Below the pieces are notes generated by a model. It was not told the DNA's origin. It saw nothing but the letters and a program-made list of their open reading frames with translations, and did no database searches. Source: Micromonospora sp. NBC_01699 (GTDB taxonomy: Bacteria; Actinomycetota; Actinomycetes; Mycobacteriales; Micromonosporaceae). From it: a stretch of DNA of 64,000 nt. The translations under genes were made by a program, and so were the position numbers. The stretch lies in assembly GCF_036250065.1 (NCBI RefSeq), contig NZ_CP109199.1, positions 7,314,001-7,378,000 on the forward strand, given 5' to 3'. Shown piece after piece: positions 1 to 10,141 of the stretch. Every line of letters starts with the position of its first letter. Within the stretch, counting starts at the first letter, position 1.

Positions 1-1
1 A

Positions 2-247
2 GGCTGGCAGCTCACCGCCAGGATGATCAGCGGCGACAGCCGCACCGCGTACGTCGGCACCGGGACCGGGCCCCTGCACCTGCGCTGGGCGCTGGGGCTG
101 ACCCTGGTGCTGCTCTGCGGTGTCGGGATCGTCTGGGCGACCGGGGCGGGCCGACTGCCGGGCCGGACCGCCCGCCGGGGCGCGGTACTGGTCGGATTCG
201 CCGGCCCGCTGGCCATCACCGCCGGTTTCCTCGCCGCCACCTTCTGA
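2..247 (+). CDS. Membrane protein, C-terminal part (gene begins before the window)
   Basis: An open frame runs from the window edge to a TGA at 245-247. The visible 81 residues contain two hydrophobic, probably membrane-spanning stretches (around LRWALGLTLVLLCGVGIVWA and GAVLVGFAGPLAITAGFLAA) and end directly after the second. No catalytic motif is visible. The gene converges with rsmI, whose stop lies 13 bp away. The function is not recognisable from this fragment; the missing N-terminal part would be needed. The ATG at 23 is probably internal, because the frame stays open upstream of it. Confidence 0.55.
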   Translation, partial: GWQLTARMISGDSRTAYVGTGTGPLHLRWALGLTLVLLCGVGIVWATGAGRLPGRTARRGAVLVGFAGPLAITAGFLAATF

Positions 248-260
248 TCGGTCGACCCGA

Positions 261-1115
261 TCAGTCGACGGTGTGCACGACCGCGTAGACCTCGCGGCGG
301 CGCAGGCCGTACCCGGTGGCGATCTCGGTGATGGCGTCGCGCCGGGAGACGCCGGCGGCCTCGCGGTCGGCGACCGCCGCGCGCAGGTCCGCGTCACTCG
401 GGCGGACGGCGGGCGTGGCACTGGCACCGGCGACCACGAGGGTGATCTCGCCGCGCGGGTCACCCTCGGTGGCCCAGGTGGCCAGCTCGCCGAGCGGCCG
501 GCGCAACACCTCCTCGTACGTCTTCGTCAGCTCGCGGCAGACGGCGGCCGGACGGTCGGCGCCGAACGTGTCGGCGAGATCGGTCAGCGTGCCGGCGACC
601 CGGTGCGGCGCCTCGAAGAAGACCAGGGTCCGTTCCTCTGCGGCGAGCGCGCGCAGCCGGGTACGGCGGGCGCCGCCGGTGCGGGGCAGGAATCCCTCGA
701 AGCAGAACCGGTCGACGGGGAGCCCGGAGAGGGCGAGCGCGGTCGTGACGGCGCTCGGGCCGGGGGCGGCGGTGACCGGCGCACCGGCGTCGACCACGGC
801 TCTGACCAGCCGGTATCCGGGGTCGGAGACGCTCGGCATGCCGCCGTCGGTGACCAGCGCGACCAGTTCGCCGGCCAGTACGGCGTCGACCAGCGCGGGC
901 GTACGGCGTTCCTCGTTGCCCTCGAAGTAGGAGATGATCCGGCCCTTGATGGTGACGTCGAGGTCCCGGGCGAGCCGGGCGAGTCGACGGGTGTCCTCGG
1001 CGGCGACCACGTCCGCGCTGCCGAGCATTTCCCGGAGCCGGCTGGAGGCGTCGGCGGGGTTCCCGAGCGGCGCACCAAGTACGACAAGTCGCCCGCTTAC
1101 CGACATATCTCCCAC
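261..1115 (-). CDS. rsmI: 16S rRNA (cytidine(1402)-2'-O)-methyltransferase RsmI
   Basis: A 284-residue SAM-dependent methyltransferase of the tetrapyrrole-methylase fold that 2'-O-methylates C1402 in the decoding centre of 16S rRNA. Family signatures are clear: the start GRLVVLGAPLGNPADAS, then AEDTRRLARL, the SDGG-like loop VTDGGMPSVSDPG, the APGPSAVTTALALSG motif and FFEAPHRVAGTL, followed by the EITLVVAGA strand. Length is normal for the family. The start is the GTG at 1115, preceded by a GAGGGGAAG ribosome site; an ATG nine bases downstream (1106) is an alternative. It is divergent from the mannosyltransferase gene, with under 90 bp between them. Confidence 0.95.
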   Translation of the reverse strand: MGDMSVSGRLVVLGAPLGNPADASSRLREMLGSADVVAAEDTRRLARLARDLDVTIKGRIISYFEGNEERRTPALVDAVLAGELVALVTDGGMPSVSDPGYRLVRAVVDAGAPVTAAPGPSAVTTALALSGLPVDRFCFEGFLPRTGGARRTRLRALAAEERTLVFFEAPHRVAGTLTDLADTFGADRPAAVCRELTKTYEEVLRRPLGELATWATEGDPRGEITLVVAGASATPAVRPSDADLRAAVADREAAGVSRRDAITEIATGYGLRRREVYAVVHTVD

Positions 1116-1200
1116 CAGAAACTTCCCCTCATCGATACACGTAAAAACGTCGGGTCGGCGTAGGACTCCGTCGCCCGCCTCCGCAGCCTACGATCGCGGG

Positions 1201-3051
1201 GTGACCATGGCGTCGACAGCGCAGACCGAAAGCCGCGACAGCGATCGCGATCACTCGGGCGGTACGGCCACCGAAGCATCGGCCGCTCCCCCGGCCGACT
1301 CGACCTCGGCCGGACCGGAGACGCCCGGCGCCGGGCCGGAAACACCCGACCGCCGTGGCCTGCCCGCGATCCTGCGCCGCCGCCTGGTCCCGTTCGACAC
1401 CAGACTTGAGCCGTACTCCTGGCTCGCCACCCTGCTGGTGGTGGCCATCGCGGCGATCCTGCGCCTGGTCGGACTGAGCCACCCCAAGGGCAAGATCTTC
1501 GACGAGACGTACTACGCGAAGGACGCCTGGGGCCTGGTCAGCAAGGGCGTCGAATGGAACTACAAGGACAACGGCGCGTCGTACGTGGTCCACCCCCCGC
1601 TGGGCAAGTGGCTGATCGGGATCGGCGAGTGGGCCTTCGGCTACTCCGACGCCGACGGCAACATCGTCTCCGCCGGGCACATCATGACCACCTCCCCCGA
1701 ATTCGGCTGGCGCTTCTCGGCGGCGATCATCGGCACCCTCTCGGTGCTGCTGATGGTCCGGACCGCACGCCGTCTGTTCGGGTCGACCGTGCTCGGCTGC
1801 GCCGCCGGCCTGCTGCTCGCCCTGGACGGCTTCCACCTGGTGCTCTCCCGCACCGCGCTGCTCGACATCTTCCTGCTCTTCTTCATCTTCGCCGCGTTCA
1901 GCGCCCTCGTCGTCGACCGCGACCACCGCCGCCGCCGCTGGCTGAGGGCTGTCGAATCGGGTCTCGACCCGAGCGCACCCGGCCGGGCCGGACGGCTGCC
2001 GCTGCGGTTCCCCGACAGTGTCCCGTGGTGGCGACTGCTCGCCGCCGTGCTGCTCGGCTGTGCGCTCGGCGTCAAGTGGAGCGCGCTCTACTTCGTACCG
2101 GTGTTCGCCCTGCTGGTCATCTTCTGGGAGGTCGGCGCCCGCCGCTCGGCCGGCGTACGACGCCCGTGGCGGGACGCCCTGCTCGGCGAGATCGGCTGGC
2201 TGGCCCTGGCCGGCGTGCTGATCGTGGCCACGTACATCGCCACCTGGTCGGGCTGGTTCGTCACCGACCAGGGCTACTTCCGGCACTGGCTGGCCGACTC
2301 GGGCAGGAACGAACTGCCGGTCATCGGGGCGTTGCAGAACCTGTGGCACTACCACGCCGAGGCGTACAAGTTCCACACCACGCTGGTCACCCCGCACGTC
2401 TACCAGTCGTGGCCGTGGCAGTGGCTGCTGCTCGGCCGCCCGGTCGCCTTCTACTGGTCCTCCGACGGCGGCTGCGGGGCGCCGAGCTGCGCCGCCGAGA
2501 TCCTGCTGCTCGGCACCCCGATCCTCTGGTGGTCGTTCCTGCCCGCACTGGCCGCCACCGCCTGGCTGGGCATCGCCCGTCGCGACTGGCGGGCCGGGGC
2601 GATCATGCTCTGCGTGGCCGGCGGCCTGCTGCCCTGGTTCTGGTACGCCTTCGACGGCCGGACCATGTTCTCGTTCTACACCGCACCCGCGCTGCCGTTC
2701 CTGATCCTCGCGGTCACCTACGTACTCGGCGCGATCATCGGCCCGGCCAGGTCACCCGTACCGGCGGCGACGGCGGTCCGAACCCCCGTCCCGGTGGCCG
2801 ACGCCGACACCGCACCGGCCCTCCTCGACCTCTCCGAGGAAACCCTGCCCGCCGACCTCACCGCCCAGCCCGGCCGTCCCACCTCCGACGACGGCGGCCT
2901 GGACCGGCGTACGGTCGGCGCCGTCATAGCCGGCGCCTACGTCCTCCTGGTAGCCATCTGCTTCGCCTACTTCTACCCCGTCTTCGTCGGCCAACTCCTC
3001 CCCTACGCCGAATGGTCCGCCCGCATGTGGCTAGCCTCCCGCTGGATCTAA
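1201..3051 (+). CDS. Dolichyl-phosphate-mannose-protein mannosyltransferase (PMT family)
   Basis: A polytopic membrane glycosyltransferase (GT39, about 616 residues) expected to move mannose from polyprenyl-phosphate-mannose onto Ser/Thr of secreted proteins. After a Ser/Pro/Ala-rich cytoplasmic tail of about 65 residues comes the first membrane helix, followed by the family signature with the catalytic acidic pair (KIFDETYYAKDAW, then HPPLGKWLIG). Many further hydrophobic segments follow, with a late WYAFDGRTMFSFYTAPALPF segment and a final helix near the C terminus. The start is GTG 1201 (GTG-ACC-ATG); ATG 1207 is the alternative. The open frame continues far upstream but overlaps rsmI, so the longer start is not credible. 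Its stop is followed at once by a C-rich tract and a long palindrome. Confidence 0.93.
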   Translation: MTMASTAQTESRDSDRDHSGGTATEASAAPPADSTSAGPETPGAGPETPDRRGLPAILRRRLVPFDTRLEPYSWLATLLVVAIAAILRLVGLSHPKGKIFDETYYAKDAWGLVSKGVEWNYKDNGASYVVHPPLGKWLIGIGEWAFGYSDADGNIVSAGHIMTTSPEFGWRFSAAIIGTLSVLLMVRTARRLFGSTVLGCAAGLLLALDGFHLVLSRTALLDIFLLFFIFAAFSALVVDRDHRRRRWLRAVESGLDPSAPGRAGRLPLRFPDSVPWWRLLAAVLLGCALGVKWSALYFVPVFALLVIFWEVGARRSAGVRRPWRDALLGEIGWLALAGVLIVATYIATWSGWFVTDQGYFRHWLADSGRNELPVIGALQNLWHYHAEAYKFHTTLVTPHVYQSWPWQWLLLGRPVAFYWSSDGGCGAPSCAAEILLLGTPILWWSFLPALAATAWLGIARRDWRAGAIMLCVAGGLLPWFWYAFDGRTMFSFYTAPALPFLILAVTYVLGAIIGPARSPVPAATAVRTPVPVADADTAPALLDLSEETLPADLTAQPGRPTSDDGGLDRRTVGAVIAGAYVLLVAICFAYFYPVFVGQLLPYAEWSARMWLASRWI

Positions 3052-3101
3052 CCCCTCCCCCTCCCCTCCCCTCCCTCCCCCCTTACCCCCACCCCTCTCC
3101 C

Positions 3102-3165
3102 CGTCGATCTAGGGCGAATACGTGTGAGTTGATCTCTGATCACCACCATTTGCCCTAGATCGACG
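3102..3165. terminator. Long palindrome between convergent genes, copy 1 of a two-copy family
   Basis: Perfect 14-bp arms (CGTCGATCTAGGGC at 3102-3115, its complement at 3152-3165) enclose a 36-nt loop containing TTGATCTCT-G-ATCACC. A polypyrimidine tract fills 3052-3100 between the PMT stop and the left arm. A second copy with the same core arm and loop lies at 21594-21657, also at a convergent junction. It is probably a bidirectional transcription terminator or a genome-wide intergenic repeat. The CTAG of the right arm supplies the stop codon of the DUF418 gene. Confidence 0.75.
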
Positions 3166-4429
3166 AGTGGTGGTGGGGCGGCGTGGGGGCGGCGTGGGGG
3201 GTGGGGGCGGCGTGGGGGGTGGGGGCGGCGTGGGGGGTGGGGGTGGGTTGGGGGGTGGGGGGTGGGGTGGTTAGGGGTGGGCGTTGGGCGTTGGTGAACC
3301 AGCGGAGGGCCCATTCGATGGGGCCGTAGCGGAAGCGGGCCAGCCACAGGCGGCTCAGTAGGAGTTGGGTGGCGAACACGACCGCGACGAAGGCGAACAG
3401 CGCCAGCGGCGAGAACCTTCCCGCGTACCCGAGGCCGATGCCACTGAAGACGATCAGGCAGACCGCCGACTGGGACAGGTAGTTGGTGAGGGCCATCCGA
3501 CCGGCCGGGGCGAGGGCGGCCCTAACCCCGGCGGTACGCGGGTTGTGCATGATCCGCAGCAGCGTGGCCACGTACGCGGCGGCCAGCAGTGGTGCCGTCG
3601 CGACGCTGGCCCCGACACCGAGGGTGCTGCCGTTGCCGCCGAGCACGGTGTAGACAACCGATCCGACCAGCCCGACGGGGAACCCGATCCACTGGATCCG
3701 GCGCAGGACGGGCTCACTGCCGGTGACCCGGCCCAGCCACTGTCGGCGGCCGGCGACCATGCCGAGCAGGAACAGCCCCAGCGCGGTCGGGCCCTGGAGG
3801 CTGACCGCCTGGAGGACCAGCAGCGGCAGGCCGGCCAGGTGCACCCCGATGTTGTCCCCCCAGCCGCCGAGCATCGCCCGGGTGGCGTGTTCGGCGTTGG
3901 CCAGCGCCTCGACCTCGCTCGGCACGAATGCCGACCGGTCCACGAACAGGACGCTGACGATCATGCTGACCAGCACGAAGGCGTACAGACCGATCGCGAC
4001 CCGGATCGCGGTCCGGTCCCGTACGTTGCGCAGCAGGAGCAGGACCAGGCACGCCACCGCGTACGTGGTGAGCACGTCGCCGCCGTTGAGGAAGACGGTG
4101 TGCAGGGCGCCGAGGACGAAGAGTCCGGCGATGCGGCGGAGCATCCGGGCCGAGAAGGCGGCTCCGGCCCTGCTCGCCGACTCCATCTGGAGGGTGAAGC
4201 TGTATCCGAAGAGGAACGAGAAGAGCACGTAGAACTTCATGTCGATGAAGACGGACGACAGTGCGCGGACGACGTTGTCCAGGCCGGAGTCGAAGTCAGG
4301 GTCGATCACCAGGTTCCCCGGATAGCCCGAGGCCATGAAGGTGACGTTGACGGCGAAGATCCCCAGGAGCGCGAAGCCCCGGACCGCGTCGACGTCGAGA
4401 ACACGTCTTACCGGACTCTGTGTACTCAC
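3155..4429 (-). CDS. DUF418 / YeiB-family membrane protein
   Basis: A polytopic inner-membrane protein of 424 residues. The N terminus LDVDAVRGFALLGIFAVNV is the conserved start of the YeiB-type family. The C-terminal half carries the DUF418 pattern GRMALTNYLSQSAVCLIVF and a late GPIEWALRWFTN motif. About nine hydrophobic stretches are visible. Members are widespread but their biochemical role is not settled; transport has been proposed. Odd feature: after the family's usual end (RWFTNAQRP) a low-complexity tail of repeated PTPHAA follows, and the stop codon lies inside the 3102-3165 palindrome. The tail is therefore probably acquired by repeat expansion and dispensable. It is divergent from the TetR gene, which may control it. 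Confidence 0.88.
   Translation of the reverse strand: MSTQSPVRRVLDVDAVRGFALLGIFAVNVTFMASGYPGNLVIDPDFDSGLDNVVRALSSVFIDMKFYVLFSFLFGYSFTLQMESASRAGAAFSARMLRRIAGLFVLGALHTVFLNGGDVLTTYAVACLVLLLLRNVRDRTAIRVAIGLYAFVLVSMIVSVLFVDRSAFVPSEVEALANAEHATRAMLGGWGDNIGVHLAGLPLLVLQAVSLQGPTALGLFLLGMVAGRRQWLGRVTGSEPVLRRIQWIGFPVGLVGSVVYTVLGGNGSTLGVGASVATAPLLAAAYVATLLRIMHNPRTAGVRAALAPAGRMALTNYLSQSAVCLIVFSGIGLGYAGRFSPLALFAFVAVVFATQLLLSRLWLARFRYGPIEWALRWFTNAQRPPLTTPPPTPQPTPTPHAAPTPHAAPTPHAAPTPPHHHSSI
3178..3282. repeat. G-rich short tandem repeat in the DUF418 3' end
   Basis: The plus strand is nearly free of A here, with runs of 4-6 G. An 18-nt unit (GGCGTGGGGGGTGGGGGC) is repeated about three times at 3188-3240. On the minus strand it encodes repeated PTPHAA at the end of the DUF418 protein. 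The G runs could form a quadruplex or pair with the C-rich tract at 3052-3100. Confidence 0.7.
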
Positions 4430-4450
4430 ACCAATCCTTCCCGTAATCTA

Positions 4451-4477
4451 TGTATCGGCTACACCGTACGAGATACA
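4451..4477. promoter_or_regulatory. Possible TetR operator / divergent promoter region
   Basis: An inverted repeat TGTATC (4451-4456) and GATACA (4472-4477), separated by 15 bp, lies between the divergent DUF418 and TetR genes. Its place and symmetry suit autoregulation by the adjacent TetR protein. The arms are only 6 bp, so this is a suggestion from position rather than a proven site. Confidence 0.35.
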
Positions 4478-4535
4478 GAGTACTGAGATCTAAGGTGTGG
4501 ACAAGACCGGGGCGAGAGATGAGGAGAAGCCGACA

Positions 4536-5291
4536 GTGACCGAGCGGGCGCTTCCACCGGTGGTGGCGCGGATGTGGGGTCGGGAGACCGCATCCCGACA
4601 CGGGCCGCGGCCGAGCATCGACCTGGCCCGGATCGTCGACGCCGCGATCGGGATCGCCGACAGCGAGGGGCTGGAGGGCGTACGGATGAGCAGCGTCGCC
4701 GCCCGGGTCGGCATGGCGACGATGTCCCTCTACCGGTACGTCGGCAGCAAGGACGAGCTGCTGACCGTGATGGTGGACGCCGCCACCGGCGAGCCACCCG
4801 CGCTCGACGGGCGGCCGTGGCGGGACTACCTGACCGCCTGGACCCGGGCCAACCGGGACCTGCTGCTCGACCGGCCCTGGCTGCTGTCGGTCGCCAGCCG
4901 CACCCCGCCCGCCGGGCCCAGGACACTGCGCTGGCTCGACCACGCACTCGCCGCACTCGACGGCACCGGACTCGACTTCGGCAGGCGGATCAACATCGCC
5001 ACCACCCTCACCGGCTATGCCGCCAGCCAGGCGAGCCTCACCCACGGCATGGTCGCGGCGGCCGGCGGCGACGGCTCGATCGACGGGTTGGCCGACTACG
5101 GCGACATCCTCGGTCAGGTCCTCGACCCGCAGAACTACCCGGAACTGACCGCCGCCGTGGAGGCGAACGCCTTCGGCGCCGCCGAGGAGTGGATCGACGA
5201 CGCCGATTTCACCTTCGGGCTCGATCTCCTCCTCGACGGCATCGAGGCCCTGATCACCCGTGGCTCCGGAGCACGGCCGGCCGGGAGCTGA
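4536..5291 (+). CDS. TetR/AcrR-family transcriptional regulator
   Basis: A one-component repressor of about 251 residues. The N-terminal helix-turn-helix is plain: IVDAAIGIADSEGLEGVRMSSVAARVGMATMSLYRYVGSKDELL is the TetR_N pattern. The C-terminal ligand domain resembles the TetR_C_1 type (RPWRDYLTAWTRANRDLLLDRPW and a late FTFGLDLLLDGIEAL). I place the start at GTG 4536 because GAGGAG at 4521-4526 is well spaced from it; the upstream GTG 4497 has no good ribosome site. The likely target is the divergent DUF418 gene and itself; the ligand is unknown. Confidence 0.9.
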   Translation: MTERALPPVVARMWGRETASRHGPRPSIDLARIVDAAIGIADSEGLEGVRMSSVAARVGMATMSLYRYVGSKDELLTVMVDAATGEPPALDGRPWRDYLTAWTRANRDLLLDRPWLLSVASRTPPAGPRTLRWLDHALAALDGTGLDFGRRINIATTLTGYAASQASLTHGMVAAAGGDGSIDGLADYGDILGQVLDPQNYPELTAAVEANAFGAAEEWIDDADFTFGLDLLLDGIEALITRGSGARPAGS

Positions 5292-5356
5292 CGACGGTCA
5301 GGGTCGGCCGGGAATGACAACGCTCAGGGTCGGCCGGGAGCTGACGACGGTCAGGC
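5278..5356. repeat. Three tandem copies of a 26-27 nt unit at the 3' end of the TetR gene
   Basis: Units begin CGGCCGGGA at 5278, 5305 and 5331. Units 1 and 3 are nearly identical and unit 2 differs at several bases. The first copy encodes the last residues and stop of the TetR protein; the others fill the gap to the convergent oxidoreductase stop at 5351. Confidence 0.75.
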
Positions 5357-6370
5357 GACGTCGATGAGGACCTTGCCGACCGCGCCGGCTTCGACCGCAG
5401 CGTGGGCCGCCGCCGTACGGTCGAGCGGGAAGTGGTGCAGCGGCAGGCCCGCCGCCTCGCCGACCCGGATCGCGCCGGCTGCCACGGCGGCCGCCACGTC
5501 CTCGACCGCGTCCCGCTTCGCCGCCTCGGGCACGGTGTAGACCAGCACGAACCGGTAGCCGACGTTCTTCAGCATCAGCGGGAGGACCGGCAGCGTCACC
5601 TCGGCGTGCTCGTCGGTGGCGTACACGGCGATCGTGCCGGCGGGAGCCGTGACGGCGTGGTTGAGAGCGGCGTTGGCGCTCGGGGCGACCTCCACGACGA
5701 TGTCGACCCCGGCGGGGGCGAACGCGCGGATCTCCTCGGCCGGATTCCCGGTGCGGTAGTTGACCACCAGGTCGGCGCCGGCCGACTGCGCCAGTCCGGC
5801 CTTGTCCGGCCCGCTCACGGTGGTCACCACGGTCGCGCCCGCCCACTTCGCGAGCTGGATCGCGGCGTTGCCGACCGCGCCCGCGCCGCCGGCGACGAGC
5901 ACTATCCGGCCGGCGAGCGCGCCCGGGGCCAGCCGCCGAGGGCCGGCGTCGCCGACGGTCAGGCAGCGGTGCGCGGTCAACGCCGGAATGCCGAGACTGG
6001 CCCCGAGGTCGAAGGAGGCGTCGTCGGGCAGGGCCACGGCCTGGCGCGCGGGCAGGGTGACGTACTCCTGGGCGGTGCCGTCGGCGCGCTGCCAGGACGC
6101 CTCCCACAGCCACACCCGCTCACCCACCCGGTCGGCGGGGACCCCCTCGCCGACCGCGTCGACGACGCCGGCGCCGTCCTGGTTAGGCACGATCTCCGGG
6201 TACGCGAGGGCGCGCCCCGCCATCCCGCGCCGGGCCTTCCAGTCGGTCGGGTTGACCCCCGACACCCTGACCCGGACCCGTACCTCACCGGCGCCGGGCT
6301 CGGGTACGGACCGTTCGATCGGATGCAGCACGTCCGGCTCACCGGGCTGCGTGTAGATGATGGCCTTCAT
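5351..6370 (-). CDS. NADPH:quinone oxidoreductase-like protein (MDR superfamily)
   Basis: A 339-residue medium-chain dehydrogenase/reductase. The N terminus MKAIIYTQPGEPDVLHPIERSVPEP and the GroES-like domain with VSGVNPTDWKARRG and PNQDGAGVVDAVGEGV are typical of zeta-crystallin/quinone reductases. The Rossmann fold follows with VAGGAGAVGNAAIQLAKWAGA. The catalytic zinc ligands of alcohol dehydrogenases are absent, as expected for quinone reductases, so an NADPH-dependent reduction of quinones or enones is likely. The substrate cannot be told. It converges with the TetR gene. Confidence 0.9.
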   Translation of the reverse strand: MKAIIYTQPGEPDVLHPIERSVPEPGAGEVRVRVRVSGVNPTDWKARRGMAGRALAYPEIVPNQDGAGVVDAVGEGVPADRVGERVWLWEASWQRADGTAQEYVTLPARQAVALPDDASFDLGASLGIPALTAHRCLTVGDAGPRRLAPGALAGRIVLVAGGAGAVGNAAIQLAKWAGATVVTTVSGPDKAGLAQSAGADLVVNYRTGNPAEEIRAFAPAGVDIVVEVAPSANAALNHAVTAPAGTIAVYATDEHAEVTLPVLPLMLKNVGYRFVLVYTVPEAAKRDAVEDVAAAVAAGAIRVGEAAGLPLHHFPLDRTAAAHAAVEAGAVGKVLIDVA

Positions 6371-6437
6371 GGGTCGAGACTATGGAGCGCTCGGCCCGTT
6401 CTCGCGCACTCGACTCGTGACCGCCCTCACAACGGCG

Positions 6438-6827
6438 TCAGGTGTTCAGGGCCGCGACGAGGCCGTCCGGGTCGTCGATCGTGATGGTGACCGCGGGGTG
6501 CCGAAGCCAGCGGCCGGGGGCCAGTCCGGGGACCGGCTCGCGGAACCGGATGCAGACGCCCGCCGCCGTTGTGGTGCCGAAGCTGAGACCCCGGTCGGCC
6601 ATCGACATGTGCGGACCCATGACCCGCCACCACCTGTACGGCCCGGTGCGCTCGGCCCCGACGATGTTCGCCCGGGGAGTCTGTAGCCGCCAGGGGCCGT
6701 ACCGGACGACCAGGGTGTCGTCGACGGTGACCCAGGCGGTGTCCGGACGGATGCCGACGAGCGACAGCGGACGCCGGAAGGAGGACGCGAACGCGAAGCC
6801 GAACCGTCGCGGCGCCGGCCCGGTCAT
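6438..6827 (-). CDS. Conserved-looking small protein of unknown function
   Basis: About 129 residues, beginning MTGPAPRRFGFAFASSFRRPLSLVG. I do not recognise a named family. The sequence alternates short strands (TAWVTVDDTLVVRYGPWRLQ, then GLSFGTTTAAGVCIRF, then AVTITIDDPDGLVAALN), suggesting a compact beta-rich fold such as a PH-like domain, but that is only an impression. No signal peptide or membrane helix is visible. The frame is open for another 86 codons upstream, but that part is Arg-rich and crosses a strong hairpin, so ATG 6827 is preferred. It lies 67 bp upstream of the oxidoreductase start on the same strand. Confidence 0.6.
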   Translation of the reverse strand: MTGPAPRRFGFAFASSFRRPLSLVGIRPDTAWVTVDDTLVVRYGPWRLQTPRANIVGAERTGPYRWWRVMGPHMSMADRGLSFGTTTAAGVCIRFREPVPGLAPGRWLRHPAVTITIDDPDGLVAALNT

Positions 6828-7018
6828 CGGGGGTCCACCCGGTGCGTACCGGGCTCGACGGAAGTGGGCGCCGGCAGTGGTCCGGAAGGCGCGGGACAGT
6901 TCGACCGTTCGGTTCGTCGCACGACGCCGGTCTACCCGGCCAGCGCCGATCAACACGCCGGGCGTCCGTCCACCCTCGCCGCGCCGGTGGCGCATCGATC
7001 GAGGGAGCCGGTAGATAG

Positions 7019-7070
7019 GTGCGCGCCCCGATCGCCTGCCACGGGGGAAGCGGGCGATTGGGGCGCGCAC
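7019..7070. terminator. Strong hairpin in the 6828-7462 intergenic region
   Basis: Arms of 18 nt (7019-7036 and 7053-7070) pair with a single G-T type mismatch around a 16-nt loop. No T tract follows, which is common for actinobacterial terminators. Both flanking genes start away from this region, so the structure does not end either of them. It may belong to a small RNA or a leader. I see no gene in the rest of 6828-7462. Confidence 0.5.
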
Positions 7071-7462
7071 GATGAGCTTAACCATGCCTGTTCACCGAAC
7101 ACAACGGGTGATGTTGAGTCAGATTTCCGACCGCCGCTCGTGCGCACAGAAGACGCAAACAGATCAGAACAGCACAAACCAGCGTCGCGCGCCGCCCGCC
7201 CCGGGCCCCTCACCGTGCCAGCCGAGCGCACATAAACGCTGGTGGAAGGGGTTGTCGGGCGATCAACGGCGGCGCTCGCCTCGATCGTCGGATTCGCTAC
7301 TGAAACATCGGCGTTACCGCTGATCGTCGGGCCCGGTTGAAGCGGATGAACGGGCGGTGAACCCGCCGTCACCGACGCCGGCGATTCCTTCCCGCGTGAC
7401 CCGCGGGTGCGCCGAACTGTCGAACCTGCGGGCCCTCCATCTTGGAACCCCGGAGGAGAACC

Positions 7463-9298
<1,836 letters not shown>

Positions 9299-9436
9299 CC
9301 GGGTCGGCGGGACCGGGGACGGGAAACAGGGTGGAAATAATTTAACAATCGTTCATGCGCGGGTGGGGCCAGATGAAATCCAGCTACGTCCATATAGGTG
9401 CCAGGCAGATCGCCTGCACCAACGGATGGAGCCGTG

Positions 9437-10093
9437 ATGACCCGTACCCCCCTGCGCTGGGCCACCACCCTGCTGGCCACCGCCACCCTCGCCGTCCTCG
9501 GCCTCGCCAACCCGGCCCAGGCCGCGACCGTCTCCCAGCCGCTGCGGACCCTGGTCGCGAACCTGACCGTGGCCAGCGAGATCCGCACCGGCTACGACCG
9601 CGACCTCTTCCCGCACTGGGTCGACGCCGACAGCGACGGCTGCAACACCCGTTACGAGGTGCTGATCGCCGAGGCGACCACCAACCCGTCGGTCGGCTCG
9701 GGCTGCACCCTCACCGGCGGTCGCTGGTTCTCGTACTACGACGGGGCGTACTGGACCAACCCGGCCGACCTGGACATCGACCACGTGGTGGCGCTGGCCG
9801 AGGCGTGGGACTCCGGCGCCCGGTCGTGGACCACCTCCCGGCGCCAGTCGTACGCCAACGACATGGGCGACGTACGGGCCCTGATCGCGGTCACCGACAA
9901 CGTCAACCAGTCCAAGGGTGACCAGGACCCGACCACCTGGGTACCGACCCGCGACGTCTGCCGCTACATCGGCGAGTGGGTGGCGGTGAAGACCCGCTGG
10001 CGGCTCACCGTCGACACCGCCGAGAAGAACGCGCTGACCAGCCGGGCCGCCTCCTGCTCCAACATCACCATCACGGTCACCCACGCCTTCTGA
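9437..10093 (+). CDS. Secreted HNH-type nuclease (DUF1524/GmrSD-C-like)
   Basis: A 218-residue exported protein. A signal peptide (TPLRWATTLLATATLAVLGLANPAQA) precedes the mature part. The conserved features of this actinobacterial family are present: GYDRDLFPHWVDADSDGCNTR, the DIDHVVALAEAWDSGA motif with the catalytic His of the beta-beta-alpha-metal fold, and a YANDMGDVRALIAVTDNVNQSKGD segment ending in the metal-site Asn. Three cysteines near the end of the mature chain could form a disulphide. Role: probably extracellular DNA degradation. The start is ATG 9437, chosen to give a normal signal peptide. Confidence 0.88.
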   Translation: MTRTPLRWATTLLATATLAVLGLANPAQAATVSQPLRTLVANLTVASEIRTGYDRDLFPHWVDADSDGCNTRYEVLIAEATTNPSVGSGCTLTGGRWFSYYDGAYWTNPADLDIDHVVALAEAWDSGARSWTTSRRQSYANDMGDVRALIAVTDNVNQSKGDQDPTTWVPTRDVCRYIGEWVAVKTRWRLTVDTAEKNALTSRAASCSNITITVTHAF

Positions 10094-10141
10094 CCCGTGA
10101 CGTACGGGGTGCCGGTGCGACCCACCGGCACCCCGTACGGC

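Noticed and set aside
120-1163. A 347-codon plus-strand frame over rsmI
   Set aside because: It is a shadow: the minus strand encodes RsmI with all family motifs.
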